A stretch of DNA of 7,517 bases from Xanthobacteraceae bacterium (GTDB lineage: Bacteria > Pseudomonadota > Alphaproteobacteria > Rhizobiales > Xanthobacteraceae): the NCBI GenBank assembly GCA_030039655.1, contig JASHVC010000394.1, positions 1-7,517 on the forward strand, given 5' to 3'. The first letter of the stretch is position 1. Each line of letters opens with the position of its first letter. This document shows, piece by piece, positions 1-7,094 of this stretch. A program made the position numbers and the translations under genes. The notes under the pieces were generated by a model, which made no database searches, was not told where the DNA came from, and saw nothing but the letters and a program-made list of their open reading frames with translations.

Positions 1-1461
1 ATCAATTCGCACTTCCTCGACGGCATGACCATTGCGGAGGCGAAGGAAGAAGTGGCGCGGCGACTGGAGAAGGAAAGCCGCGGTGGCCGCCCGGTCGCCA
101 AGCGCCAGGTGAACTACCGCCTACGCGATTGGGGCATCTCGCGGCAGCGCTATTGGGGCTGTCCGATCCCGATCATCCATTGTGAGAAGTGCGGCGTTGT
201 TCCGGTGCCGGAAAAAGATTTGCCGGTGACACTGCCGGAAGACGTCACCTTCGACCGGCCGGGCAATCCGCTCGACCATCACCCGACGTGGAAGAACGTC
301 ACCTGCCCGCAATGCGGTGGCCCGGCGCGGCGCGAAACCGACACCATGGACACCTTCGTGGACTCGTCCTGGTATTTCGAGCGCTTCACCGACCCGTGGA
401 TCAAAACCGAGCCGACCGACTTGCCGATCGTCGATGCCTGGATGCCTGTCGACCAATATATTGGCGGCATCGAGCATGCGATCCTGCACCTGCTCTACAG
501 CCGCTTCTACACGCGCGCCATGAAGGCGACCGGCCACGTCGGACTCGACGAGCCTTTCGTCGGCCTGTTCACTCAAGGCATGGTAGTGCACGAGACTTAT
601 CGCCGGCAGAACGGCGAATGGGCGTCGCCGGCCGAAGTGAAGATCGAGCTCGAGGGCGAGACCCGCCGTGCGCGCCTTGCCGCGACCAACGAGCCCATCG
701 TCATCGGCCCCATCGAGAAGATGTCGAAGTCCAAGCGCAACACCGTGGACCCCGACGAAATCATCTCGACCTACGGCGCCGACGTGGCGCGCTGGTTCAT
801 GCTGTCGGATTCGCCGCCCGACCGCGACGTGGAATGGACGGAACGCGGCGTACAGGGCGCCGCGCGATTTTCGCAGCGGCTGTGGCGGCTGGTCGGCGAA
901 GCAGCGGAAATCGCGCGTGGGGCGCCGGCCGAACGCCCGTCACAGTTCTCGCCGGCGGCGCTGGCGCTGCGCAAGGCGACCCACAAAGCGCTCGCAAACG
1001 TCACCGACGCTGTCGAGAAGCTGCACTTCAACGTCTGCGTCGCGCACATTTACGAATTCGCCAACACACTCACCGCCGCGATTGGCGATATCGAGGAGCC
1101 CGACGTTACGCCCGACATGCGCTGGGCCATGCGCGAGGCAGCCAACGTTCTGGTGCAACTCTTCCATCCGATGATGCCGCATCTCGCTGAGGAATGCTGG
1201 TCGTCGCTCGGCCACGACGTGCTGGTGTCGCAATCGCCCTGGCCGCAAGTCGAGCGCGATTTGCTGGTCGAGGAGACCATCACCCTGCCGGTGCAGGTCA
1301 ACGGCAGGAAGCGCGCCGACGTCACCGTGCCGCGCAAGGCCCCCAATACCGAAATCGAAGCCGCCGTACTGGCGCTCGACGCGGTCCAAAAAGCGCTCGA
1401 AGGCAAGCCGCCCAAGAAGGTGATCATCGTGCCGCACCGCATCGTCAACGTGGTGGCGTGA
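1..1461 (+). CDS. leuS: Leucyl-tRNA synthetase, C-terminal part (5' end outside window)
   Basis: Class I aminoacyl-tRNA synthetase that charges tRNA-Leu with leucine in the cytoplasm. The frame is open from base 1, so the gene is cut by the window edge; 486 residues remain of a family length near 860-880. The fragment begins near the end of the CP1 editing domain and then shows the return to the catalytic core ([16 protein letters not shown]). A zinc-ribbon-like insert follows, with cysteine pairs CEKC (bases 181-192) and CPQC (304-315). Next come the [12 protein letters not shown] helix of the active site and the signature KMSKS (718-732) that closes over ATP. A helical anticodon-binding domain follows, then a small C-terminal domain ending in a typical IVNVV tail, so the 3' end is intact. 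The stop TGA lies 4 bases before the holA start. The family call is very safe; only the N-terminal half is unseen. Confidence 0.98.
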   Translation: MNSHFLDGMTIAEAKEEVARRLEKESRGGRPVAKRQVNYRLRDWGISRQRYWGCPIPIIHCEKCGVVPVPEKDLPVTLPEDVTFDRPGNPLDHHPTWKNVTCPQCGGPARRETDTMDTFVDSSWYFERFTDPWIKTEPTDLPIVDAWMPVDQYIGGIEHAILHLLYSRFYTRAMKATGHVGLDEPFVGLFTQGMVVHETYRRQNGEWASPAEVKIELEGETRRARLAATNEPIVIGPIEKMSKSKRNTVDPDEIISTYGADVARWFMLSDSPPDRDVEWTERGVQGAARFSQRLWRLVGEAAEIARGAPAERPSQFSPAALALRKATHKALANVTDAVEKLHFNVCVAHIYEFANTLTAAIGDIEEPDVTPDMRWAMREAANVLVQLFHPMMPHLAEECWSSLGHDVLVSQSPWPQVERDLLVEETITLPVQVNGRKRADVTVPRKAPNTEIEAAVLALDAVQKALEGKPPKKVIIVPHRIVNVVA

Positions 1462-1465
1462 GCTC

Positions 1466-2491
1466 ATGACCGCCATCAAAGCGGCAGACGTCGATGCCTT
1501 CGTGGCCCGGCCCGATCCGAAGCGGCCCGTCGTGCTGGTGTTTGGTCCCGATGCCGGCTTGGTCAGCGAGCGCGTGAACGCGCTGGTCAAGGCATCCGTG
1601 GACGATCCCAACAATCCGTTCGCGCTAGCGCGGCTCGAAGGCGAAGACTTGACGGCTGAGCCGTCGCGGTTGGTCGAAGAGGCGCAGACCATTCCGCTGT
1701 TGGCTGGCCGGCGCGCCGTATGGGTCAAAGCCGGCAGCCGCAACATTGCGCCCGCCGTCGAGGCCCTGCTCGAACTGCGCGACAGCGACTGCCGCGTGAT
1801 CCTCGAGTCCGGCGATCTGCGCCGCAATTCGCCGCTGCGCGTGCTGTGTGAGCGCGCCAAGAATGCTGCGGCCCTGCCCTGCTACGCCGATACGGAACGC
1901 GACCGCACGCGCCTGATCGACGAAGAGATGCGCGCCGCCGGACTTGAACTTGCGCCCGATGCGCGCGCGCTGCTCATCCCGCTGCTGGGCGGCGACCGCG
2001 CCGCTTCGCGCAACGAGATCCGCAAGCTCGCGCTCTACGCGCACGGGCAGGAGCGTGTCGGCGTCGATGATGTGGTGGCGGTCGTCTCCGATGCCTCGTC
2101 GCTTGCCATCGACGACATCGTCGATGCGGCGTTCGCCGGCAAGCCCGCGGACCTGGAAACGCAGTTGGCAAAGGCGCGGACCGCTGGAACGTCGAGCGGA
2201 TCGATCCTCTTTGCCGCGCAGCGCCAGGTCGCGCAGCTGCACAAATGGCGCATTGCCATCGAGGAAGGCGCGCGCTTCTCGCTCGATGCCATGCAGCCGC
2301 CGCTGCACTTTCGCCGCAAGGGCTCGATCGAATCCGCGCTCAAGCTGTGGAATGCCGCACGGCTGAACACCGCGATGGCAGAACTTGCCGATGCCGTGCT
2401 GGAATCGCGGCGCAACTTCGAGCTCGCCGACACCATCGCCGAGCGCGCCTTACTGGCGGTCGCGGTGAAAGCGCGGCGCACCGCGGCTTAG
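1466..2491 (+). CDS. holA: DNA polymerase III subunit delta
   Basis: Delta subunit of the clamp loader, which opens the beta sliding clamp and loads it on primed DNA during replication. The protein has 341 residues, the normal family length. It shows the N-terminal strand-loop VLVFGPDAGLVSERV (about residues 23-37), typical of alphaproteobacterial HolA in place of a true Walker A. The middle-domain motif GGDRAASRNEIRKLALY (175-191) and the C-terminal collar-domain stretch QRQVAQLHKW (252-261) follow. The ATG lies 4 bases after the leuS stop with only a weak purine-rich stretch (GTGAG) ahead of it, suggesting translational coupling to leuS. In many relatives an LPS-assembly lipoprotein gene (lptE) sits between leuS and holA; here there is no room for one. 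The gene ends 21 bases from the stop of the convergent minus-strand gene. Confidence 0.95.
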   Translation: MTAIKAADVDAFVARPDPKRPVVLVFGPDAGLVSERVNALVKASVDDPNNPFALARLEGEDLTAEPSRLVEEAQTIPLLAGRRAVWVKAGSRNIAPAVEALLELRDSDCRVILESGDLRRNSPLRVLCERAKNAAALPCYADTERDRTRLIDEEMRAAGLELAPDARALLIPLLGGDRAASRNEIRKLALYAHGQERVGVDDVVAVVSDASSLAIDDIVDAAFAGKPADLETQLAKARTAGTSSGSILFAAQRQVAQLHKWRIAIEEGARFSLDAMQPPLHFRRKGSIESALKLWNAARLNTAMAELADAVLESRRNFELADTIAERALLAVAVKARRTAA

Positions 2492-2512
2492 GATCGTGCC
2501 GGAGCCGGCGCC

Positions 2513-3016
2513 TTACTGCGTGATCACCGGGTCTCGATGCTGCGGCGGCCGTGTCGGTGGCCAGTCGGCGAGCCTGCTGCGGCCAACCGGCGACATTTTC
2601 GCCGCCGCCGAGGCAATCACGTTCTGCAGAACCTGATCGAAATTGTCACGGGCGGCACTGTTCTCCGCCATGGCGGCACGGACGGCCGATGGATTGAACG
2701 GTTCGGCTCGCAGGCTCGTGCGCAAATCCTCTTGCGACAGCCGAAGACTGGCTTGCGCGGCCACTACCTTTGCCGCTTCGGCCCGAATGAAGCTCCGCAT
2801 GATCTGGGCATCCGGCTCCGGCAAAGTCGTGGCGATCCGGTCCAGCCGACTTTCGGCATTATGGGTCATGTGGCTGACCGGTTCCAGCGGAACCACCGCG
2901 GAGTGGCGGAGAAACGACGCGCCGGCCGCGCCCGCAAAAACAAGATTGAGCGTCAATGAAACCGGCAGCAGCCAACGCATAGTGCCGGATCCGGGAACTT
3001 GCGGTGACACGGACAT
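2513..3016 (-). CDS. Membrane-anchored periplasmic heavy-metal sensor-like protein (Metal_resist/CnrX type)
   Basis: A 167-residue protein with a short N-terminal tail, one hydrophobic segment (about residues 14-36, WLLPVSLTLNLVFAGAAGA) and a helical periplasmic domain. The pattern LPEPDAQIMRSF (65-76), then LRAEPFNPSAVRAAMAENSAARDN (102-125), matches the helical-hairpin architecture of Metal_resist proteins (CnrX/Spy-like). Possible metal ligands are H38 and the cluster H49-M50-T51-H52, just past the membrane segment. The frame stays open 51 codons further upstream, into the 3' end of the ABC ATPase gene. I chose the ATG at 3016 because a perfect AGGAGG sits 5 bases before it, while upstream ATGs lack one and would add an odd Arg/Cys-rich leader. 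Relatives are often next to an ECF sigma gene; none is here. It may be co-transcribed with the ABC genes 103 bases upstream. The family call is by pattern memory; function as sensor or chaperone is inference. Confidence 0.72.
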   Translation of the reverse strand: MSVSPQVPGSGTMRWLLPVSLTLNLVFAGAAGASFLRHSAVVPLEPVSHMTHNAESRLDRIATTLPEPDAQIMRSFIRAEAAKVVAAQASLRLSQEDLRTSLRAEPFNPSAVRAAMAENSAARDNFDQVLQNVIASAAAKMSPVGRSRLADWPPTRPPQHRDPVITQ

Positions 3017-3021
3017 TGTCG

Positions 3022-3027
3022 CCTCCT
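3022..3027 (-). promoter_or_regulatory. Shine-Dalgarno site deciding the start of the metal-sensor-like gene
   Basis: On the minus strand the bases read AGGAGG, a full match to the anti-SD core, followed by a 5-base spacer and ATG at 3016. This is the strongest ribosome binding site in the window and argues for the short, 167-residue form of the protein. Confidence 0.8.
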
Positions 3028-3119
3028 GTCCAGTCAAGCAGATTGCGGCCAAAGGGAGCACAACCATGCCGCCCACGCAATAGCGGAGCCAACAGCGATG
3101 CGGTCGCAAACAATTTGGT

Positions 3120-4403
3120 TTACGAAGGGTTCTCCAAACTGAACGCGCCCGTATCGTCGTCATAAGCAAAAACTTCCGCGTAGCGGCCCCAGGCGATCAC
3201 CGCGCGCAGCGTATGTTCGGCGTCTTCGATGCTCATATGATCTTCCAGTTCATCGAGGAACCGGCTTTTTGGTGCGGAATGATTGGCCCGCTCCTGCAGC
3301 ACACGCCGGATGTGCGCAGCAAGCGGAACGTAGGCAAGAAGCTGGCGCTGGAACAATTTTTTGCGGTCGTCCATCCCGAATTCGGCAAACTGTTTGCCGA
3401 TGTCGGTGAGCTTGATGTCGCCACCCTCGATTTCCGCGAAGTGCAACATCTGCAGCGATTCCGAAACTGGAAACAGCTCGTCCAGTTCCAGATGCAGCTC
3501 GTCGGCGAGAACCGGCAAGTCGGCTTTGCCGTTGAACGGCGCCACCGCGAGCGTTTCGATGAGGCCGGAGAGAAGATTAGCCGATACGCGCGGCAGCATT
3601 GTATCGATGGTCGCCACGCGGTCGGCGACTGCCACCGGCGACTGCTTGCGCGCGGTCATCGCCACGTAGATTTTCTCCACCAAATCGCGGAACTGCGGAT
3701 CGAGCCGGTTGCGCGGCTGCTTCAGATCGACCTTGATCTCGCTGATGATGCGGCCGGGATTGGTGGAGAACAGCAGGATGCGGTCGCACATCAGCACCGC
3801 TTCCTCGATGTTGTGCGTCACCAGGATTACGCCCTTGATGGGGAGCTTGCCCTCGCCCCAGAGTTCGAGAAAATCGGTGCGCAGGGTTTCGGCGGTGAGA
3901 ACGTCGAGCGCCGAGAACGGCTCATCCATCAACAGAATGTTGGGATGGACGACGAGCGCGCGGGCAAAACCGACACGCTGACGCATTCCGCCAGACAATT
4001 CGCGCGGATAAGCGGACTCGTAGCCGTCCAGGCCGATCAGATCGATGGCGGCGAGAGCGCGTTTGCGAATTTCGGACTCCGGCAGGCCAAGCGCCTCGAG
4101 ACCGAGTTGCACGTTCTCAAGTACAGTCAGCCATGGGAACAACGCAAACGACTGGAACACCATGGCGATGCCTGGCGCCGGCCCATTCACCGGATTTCCC
4201 AGATAGGTGACCGATCCACCCGAAGGCTCCGCCAGCCCGGCGATCAAGCGCAGCAGCGTCGATTTGCCCGAGCCGGTTCGGCCCAGAAGCCCGACAATCT
4301 GGCCTTCCGCCAGCGCCAGCTCTACCCCATCGAGCACCAGATGCTCGCCGCCGTCGGCTCGCGGAAAAGATTGTCGCAGCGCGTGAATATCGAGGAGAGC
4401 CAT
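3120..4403 (-). CDS. ABC importer ATPase, NitT/TauT-like, with C-terminal AAA-associated domain
   Basis: Cytoplasmic ATP-hydrolysing subunit that would power the fused permease encoded just upstream. The 427-residue protein has a complete nucleotide-binding domain (residues 1-230). It includes Walker [10 protein letters not shown] (41-49), Q-loop Q84, signature LSGGMRQR (136-143), Walker B ILLMDEP (156-162), D-loop SALD (164-167) and switch His197, all intact. The sequence around [16 protein letters not shown] is typical of nitrate/sulfonate/taurine-type ATPases. Residues from about 275 to 420 form a second domain resembling AAA_assoc_C (PF09821), with [20 protein letters not shown] and [10 protein letters not shown] as landmarks. 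Its role is unknown; a regulatory role is plausible. The ATG at 4403 follows the permease stop by 9 bases. Substrate cannot be told from the sequence; nitrate, sulfonate or another anion would be a guess. Confidence 0.93.
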   Translation of the reverse strand: MALLDIHALRQSFPRADGGEHLVLDGVELALAEGQIVGLLGRTGSGKSTLLRLIAGLAEPSGGSVTYLGNPVNGPAPGIAMVFQSFALFPWLTVLENVQLGLEALGLPESEIRKRALAAIDLIGLDGYESAYPRELSGGMRQRVGFARALVVHPNILLMDEPFSALDVLTAETLRTDFLELWGEGKLPIKGVILVTHNIEEAVLMCDRILLFSTNPGRIISEIKVDLKQPRNRLDPQFRDLVEKIYVAMTARKQSPVAVADRVATIDTMLPRVSANLLSGLIETLAVAPFNGKADLPVLADELHLELDELFPVSESLQMLHFAEIEGGDIKLTDIGKQFAEFGMDDRKKLFQRQLLAYVPLAAHIRRVLQERANHSAPKSRFLDELEDHMSIEDAEHTLRAVIAWGRYAEVFAYDDDTGAFSLENPS

Positions 4404-4409
4404 CGGTAA

Positions 4410-4414
4410 CCCTC
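4410..4414 (-). promoter_or_regulatory. Shine-Dalgarno site of the ABC ATPase gene, overlapping the permease stop
   Basis: The minus strand reads TGAGGG, so the GAGGG ribosome binding site shares bases with the TGA stop of the permease gene (4415-4413). It lies 6 bases before the ATPase ATG. This arrangement implies translational coupling and supports one transcript for both transporter genes. Confidence 0.65.
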
Positions 4415-6140
4415 ATCCCAGTCGGAATTTACGTTCGGCGTAGGCATACAGAGGACGCCAGAACGTACGATTGACGATGACGACGAACAGACTCATGACC
4501 GCGATGCCCAGCACGATGCGATGGAAATCACCGACCTCGGTCTGGTGCGCAATATACGCGCCCAGGCCGTCCGCGTGCAGGTGCACGTCGCCCCATGACG
4601 CGACCTCAGCCACGATGCTGGCGTTCCACGATCCGCCAGACGCAGTAATGGCGCCAGTCACGTAATAGGGAAACACCGCAGGCAGCGCGATGCGCCGCCA
4701 CCACAGCCAGCCGCGCACCCGCAGATTGGCGCCGCATGCGCGCAGCTCGGTGGGAATCGCCACCGCGCCGGCGATGACGTTGAACAGGATGTACCATTGA
4801 GTGCCGAGGATCATCAGCGGGCTCAGCCAAATGTTTGGGCTGAGGTTCCAGGCGACGATGATCGAGACCACGATGGGAAACAGCAGGTTGGCAGGAAAGG
4901 CCGCGAGAAACTGCGCTACCGGCTGAACCAGCTCGGCGGCGCGCGGGCGCGTGCCGACCCACACGCCAATCGGAACCCAGACCACGCTCGCAATCGCAAT
5001 CAGCACCACGACGCGCGTCAGCGTCGCCAGCCCCAGCAGCATGGTGGTGCCAACATCGGCGAGACCGATCTCCTGCATGAAGAAGGTCGCGACCTGCCAC
5101 AACAGAAAAAGGGCGATTACGAAAGCGAGCACACCCGAGAGATACGTCACCCAGCCGTTTCGCCGCTTGGGCGCAACTTTGCTCGGAGCCGCCATCGCGT
5201 TCGGCTGCGGGCGCATGGTCGAGCGCCACCACTCGGCAAACGGCCGCGTCAGCCGTTCGATGATGCCGGACCGGCGCAGCACGTCGAAAACCCACGATCG
5301 CGGCGGGATGCCGCCGGGCTCCTGTTCGAAGCGGAAGCGGTCGGCCCAGGCGACCAGTGGCCGAAACAGAACTTGGTCGTAGATTAAAATCACCACCAGC
5401 ATGGCGGCGATGGCCCAAAGCACGGCGTGCAAATCACGCTGCTCGATGGCCAAGGCGATATAGGAGCCTACGCCCGGCAAGGTCACCGTGGTATTGCCGA
5501 CACTGATCGCCTCCGATGCCACGACAAAGAACCAGCTGCCCGACATGGACATCATCATGTTCCAGATCAGTTGCGGCATGGCGAACGGCACATCGAGACG
5601 CCAGAACCTCATCCAGGGCGTAAGCCGGAAGTTACGCGCCGCCTCCTCGAGTTCCGCCGGAACGGTACGCAGCGATTGGTAGAAACTGAACGCCATGTTC
5701 CAGGCCTGGCTGGTGAAGATGGCGAAGATGGCGGCGAACTCGGCGCCGAGCACGCGGCCGGGCGCGAGCGCCATGAAGAACACGACAGTGATCGAAATAA
5801 AGCCGAGGATCGGCACCGATTGCAGGATATCGAGAAGCGGGACGAGCAATTTCTCGGCGTACTTGCTGCGCGCCGCGAGCGTCGCGTACGTAAAGGTAAA
5901 GATTAGCGACAGCGCCATGGCGATGAGCATGCGCAGCGTCGTGCGCGCGGAATATTCAGGCAAGTTGCGCGGGTCGAGCGACAGCGGCTGCTTCTGCAAT
6001 TCGGTCAGCGGCTCGAAAAGATGGCGGCTCGCCTCGGCGAGAAACACTAGAAAGCCGAGGATGAGAAGCACCGCGAGGATGTCCCAGCGGCTGAACAATC
6101 GGGCCCAGCCCCCGACTGAAATTGGGACAATCACACGCAT
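4413..6140 (-). CDS. Fused (duplicated) ABC transporter permease, two BPD_transp_1 domains
   Basis: Inner-membrane channel of an ABC importer, in which two permease domains that are usually a dimer of separate chains are joined in one 575-residue protein. An N-terminal membrane segment (about 20-37) leads to domain 1 (about 65-260) with several hydrophobic helices. Its cytoplasmic coupling loop contains EEAARNF (165-171) and ends in DVP (183-185). A polar linker of about 70 residues follows (260-330, rich in R, P, W). Domain 2 (about 333-565) has its coupling loop at 461-487, ending RRIALP. This layout matches the 'duplicated permease component' of anion-type ABC systems (COG4986). The ATPase gene follows after 9 bases. 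I chose ATG 6140: it has a modest GGA 8 bases upstream and leads straight into the hydrophobic N-terminus. The frame stays open to 6242, but those 34 extra residues look non-coding. No binding protein gene is nearby, and the substrate is unknown. Confidence 0.92.
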   Translation of the reverse strand: MRVIVPISVGGWARLFSRWDILAVLLILGFLVFLAEASRHLFEPLTELQKQPLSLDPRNLPEYSARTTLRMLIAMALSLIFTFTYATLAARSKYAEKLLVPLLDILQSVPILGFISITVVFFMALAPGRVLGAEFAAIFAIFTSQAWNMAFSFYQSLRTVPAELEEAARNFRLTPWMRFWRLDVPFAMPQLIWNMMMSMSGSWFFVVASEAISVGNTTVTLPGVGSYIALAIEQRDLHAVLWAIAAMLVVILIYDQVLFRPLVAWADRFRFEQEPGGIPPRSWVFDVLRRSGIIERLTRPFAEWWRSTMRPQPNAMAAPSKVAPKRRNGWVTYLSGVLAFVIALFLLWQVATFFMQEIGLADVGTTMLLGLATLTRVVVLIAIASVVWVPIGVWVGTRPRAAELVQPVAQFLAAFPANLLFPIVVSIIVAWNLSPNIWLSPLMILGTQWYILFNVIAGAVAIPTELRACGANLRVRGWLWWRRIALPAVFPYYVTGAITASGGSWNASIVAEVASWGDVHLHADGLGAYIAHQTEVGDFHRIVLGIAVMSLFVVIVNRTFWRPLYAYAERKFRLG

Positions 6141-6250
6141 GGTCGATTTCCGGCCGTCACAGAACAGTCGTAAAAAATCACGGCCCCCGCCCAGTCGATG
6201 GCCGCGTCTGACGGCGACGGCATAACACTGCCGCCGCATCATTCAAACCC

Positions 6251-6271
6251 AAAACGTTATGAAATCGTTTT
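6251..6271. repeat. Inverted repeat AAAACG-N9-CGTTTT (possible operator)
   Basis: Perfect 6-base arms, AAAACG (6251-6256) and CGTTTT (6266-6271), flank a 9-base AT-rich spacer. The centre lies about 120 bases upstream of the permease start. Arm-to-arm distance is about 15 bases, roughly one and a half helical turns, which a dimeric regulator could span. With AT-rich arms and a 9-base loop it would be a weak RNA hairpin, so a DNA-binding site is a little more likely than a terminator. It could also be chance. Confidence 0.35.
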
Positions 6272-6280
6272 ATTTGTCCT

Positions 6281-6295
6281 GACCGATCAGCGGTC
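6281..6295. repeat. Inverted repeat GACCG-N5-CGGTC
   Basis: Perfect 5-base GC-rich arms at 6281-6285 and 6291-6295 flank the loop ATCAG. It lies 31 bases past the slipin stop and is followed on the minus strand by AT-rich DNA (ACAAATAAAACG). It could therefore act as a weak terminator for nfeD-slipin, or form a paired site with the neighbouring dyad. There is no clear T-tract, so neither role is secure. Confidence 0.3.
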
Positions 6296-6325
6296 TCTCG
6301 CCTGCCGCCGGCCCACTGTGGCCCG

Positions 6326-7081
6326 TTAGCTTCGCGGCGCCATTGAGGTGAAGGCCTGCAGTAGCTCCAGCGGGAATGGAAAGACGATCGTGGAGCCGCG
6401 CTCGTTCGAAATGTCGAACAGCGTGCCGAGGTAGCGCAGCTGCATGGCCTGCGGGACGCCACCGAGGATTCGAGCAGCCTCGACCAGCTTCTGCGCCGCC
6501 TGCTGCTCGCCCTCGGCATTGATGATTTTGGCGCGCCGCTCGCGTTCGGCTTCGGCCTGGCGGGCGATGGCCCGTACCATGCTTTCGTCGAGGTCGATGC
6601 GCTTGAGCTCGACATTGGAGACCTTAATGCCCCAACCTTCGGTCTGCTTGTCGAGCACGTCCTGGATGTCGGAGTTCAGCTTGTCGCGCTCCGCCAGCAT
6701 CTGGTCGAGGTCATGCTTGCCTAGGACCCAGCGCAGCGTGGTCTGGGCCAACTGGCTGGTCGCCGCCAGGTAATTGCTGACCTGGATGATCGCCTTCTCG
6801 GCGTCGACGACACGGAAATAGATAACGGCGCTCACCTTGACCGAAACGTTGTCGCGCGAAATCACGTCCTGCGGTGGGACTTCGTCGACCACTACACGCA
6901 GGTCGACGCGCACCATTTGCTGAATGAACGGATAAAGCAGGATGAGGCCCGGCCCCTTGGTGCCGGTGAAGCGGCCGAGCGTGAAGACCACACCGCGTTC
7001 GTATTCGCGCAGCACTTTGATCGAGGCGTAGAGAAACATCAGAACCAGAAAGCCGATAACGATGAGGACACCGAGAAACAT
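6326..7081 (-). CDS. Slipin / stomatin-like SPFH membrane protein
   Basis: Prokaryotic stomatin homologue, expected to oligomerise on the inner face of the membrane and organise membrane microdomains together with NfeD. The 251-residue protein has one N-terminal hydrophobic segment (about 2-20). The SPFH/Band 7 domain follows (about 23-175) with the family landmarks [15 protein letters not shown] (24-38), [12 protein letters not shown] (42-53), and [20 protein letters not shown] (72-91). A charged helical stretch rich in Ala, Glu and Arg (about 170-205) is the usual coiled coil, and the [11 protein letters not shown] tail (231-241) is typical of slipins. I chose ATG 7081 because TAGGAG stands 7 bases before it and the hydrophobic segment starts at once. 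The frame runs open for 53 more codons, but those overlap nfeD and look spurious. It is coupled to nfeD, with a gap of 10 bases. Confidence 0.94.
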   Translation of the reverse strand: MFLGVLIVIGFLVLMFLYASIKVLREYERGVVFTLGRFTGTKGPGLILLYPFIQQMVRVDLRVVVDEVPPQDVISRDNVSVKVSAVIYFRVVDAEKAIIQVSNYLAATSQLAQTTLRWVLGKHDLDQMLAERDKLNSDIQDVLDKQTEGWGIKVSNVELKRIDLDESMVRAIARQAEAERERRAKIINAEGEQQAAQKLVEAARILGGVPQAMQLRYLGTLFDISNERGSTIVFPFPLELLQAFTSMAPRS

Positions 7082-7088
7082 GGCTGTG

Positions 7089-7094
7089 CTCCTA
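7089..7094 (-). promoter_or_regulatory. Shine-Dalgarno site deciding the slipin start, overlapping the nfeD stop
   Basis: The minus strand reads TAGGAG. The first three bases are the nfeD stop codon and the whole is a good ribosome binding site 7 bases before the slipin ATG (7081). This fixes the slipin start and indicates coupled translation of the nfeD-slipin pair. Confidence 0.7.

Larger units (their letters stand above)
6141..6325 (-). promoter_or_regulatory. Non-coding gap likely holding the slipin terminator and the ABC operon promoter
   Basis: A 185-base stretch lies between the slipin stop and the permease start, with both genes on the minus strand. Its middle (about 6241-6280) is clearly more AT-rich than the surroundings, as expected for a promoter, and carries two inverted repeats listed separately. 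A weak sigma-70-like pair can be read on the minus strand: TTGAAT, a 16-base spacer, then TATGCC. The match is poor, so no exact promoter is claimed. A further imperfect hairpin (GGCCAC pairing with GTGGGCC, one bulged base) sits just after the slipin stop at about 6311-6325, without a T-run. Confidence 0.4.

Noticed and set aside
189..1190. Plus-strand 333-codon frame inside leuS
   Set aside because: Arg/Ala/His-rich shadow of the leuS reading frame with no family features.
940..1860. Minus-strand open frame of 306 codons across the leuS-holA junction
   Set aside because: It overlaps two well-supported genes, has low-complexity Ser/Arg-rich composition and no ribosome binding site that I could see.
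2492..2512. GCCGG-AG-CCGGC as a bidirectional terminator between holA and the convergent gene
   Set aside because: The loop would be only 2 bases and there is no T-tract on either strand, so the repeat may be chance in GC-rich sequence.
3017..3119. Dedicated promoter for the metal-sensor-like gene
   Set aside because: A TTGACT lies almost on top of the ribosome binding site with no usable -10 element downstream. I found no convincing -35/-10 pair or ECF-type GGAAC box in the gap.
3213..4409. Plus-strand open frame of 398 codons, antisense to the ABC ATPase
   Set aside because: The minus strand carries every ATPase motif intact. The antisense product is rich in Arg, Gln and His with no recognisable domain, as expected from an opposite-strand frame in GC-rich DNA.
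6141..6242. N-terminal extension of the permease by 34 residues from ATG 6242
   Set aside because: The extra residues (Arg/Cys/Gly-rich) do not look like a signal or membrane segment, and no ribosome binding site precedes the upstream ATGs.
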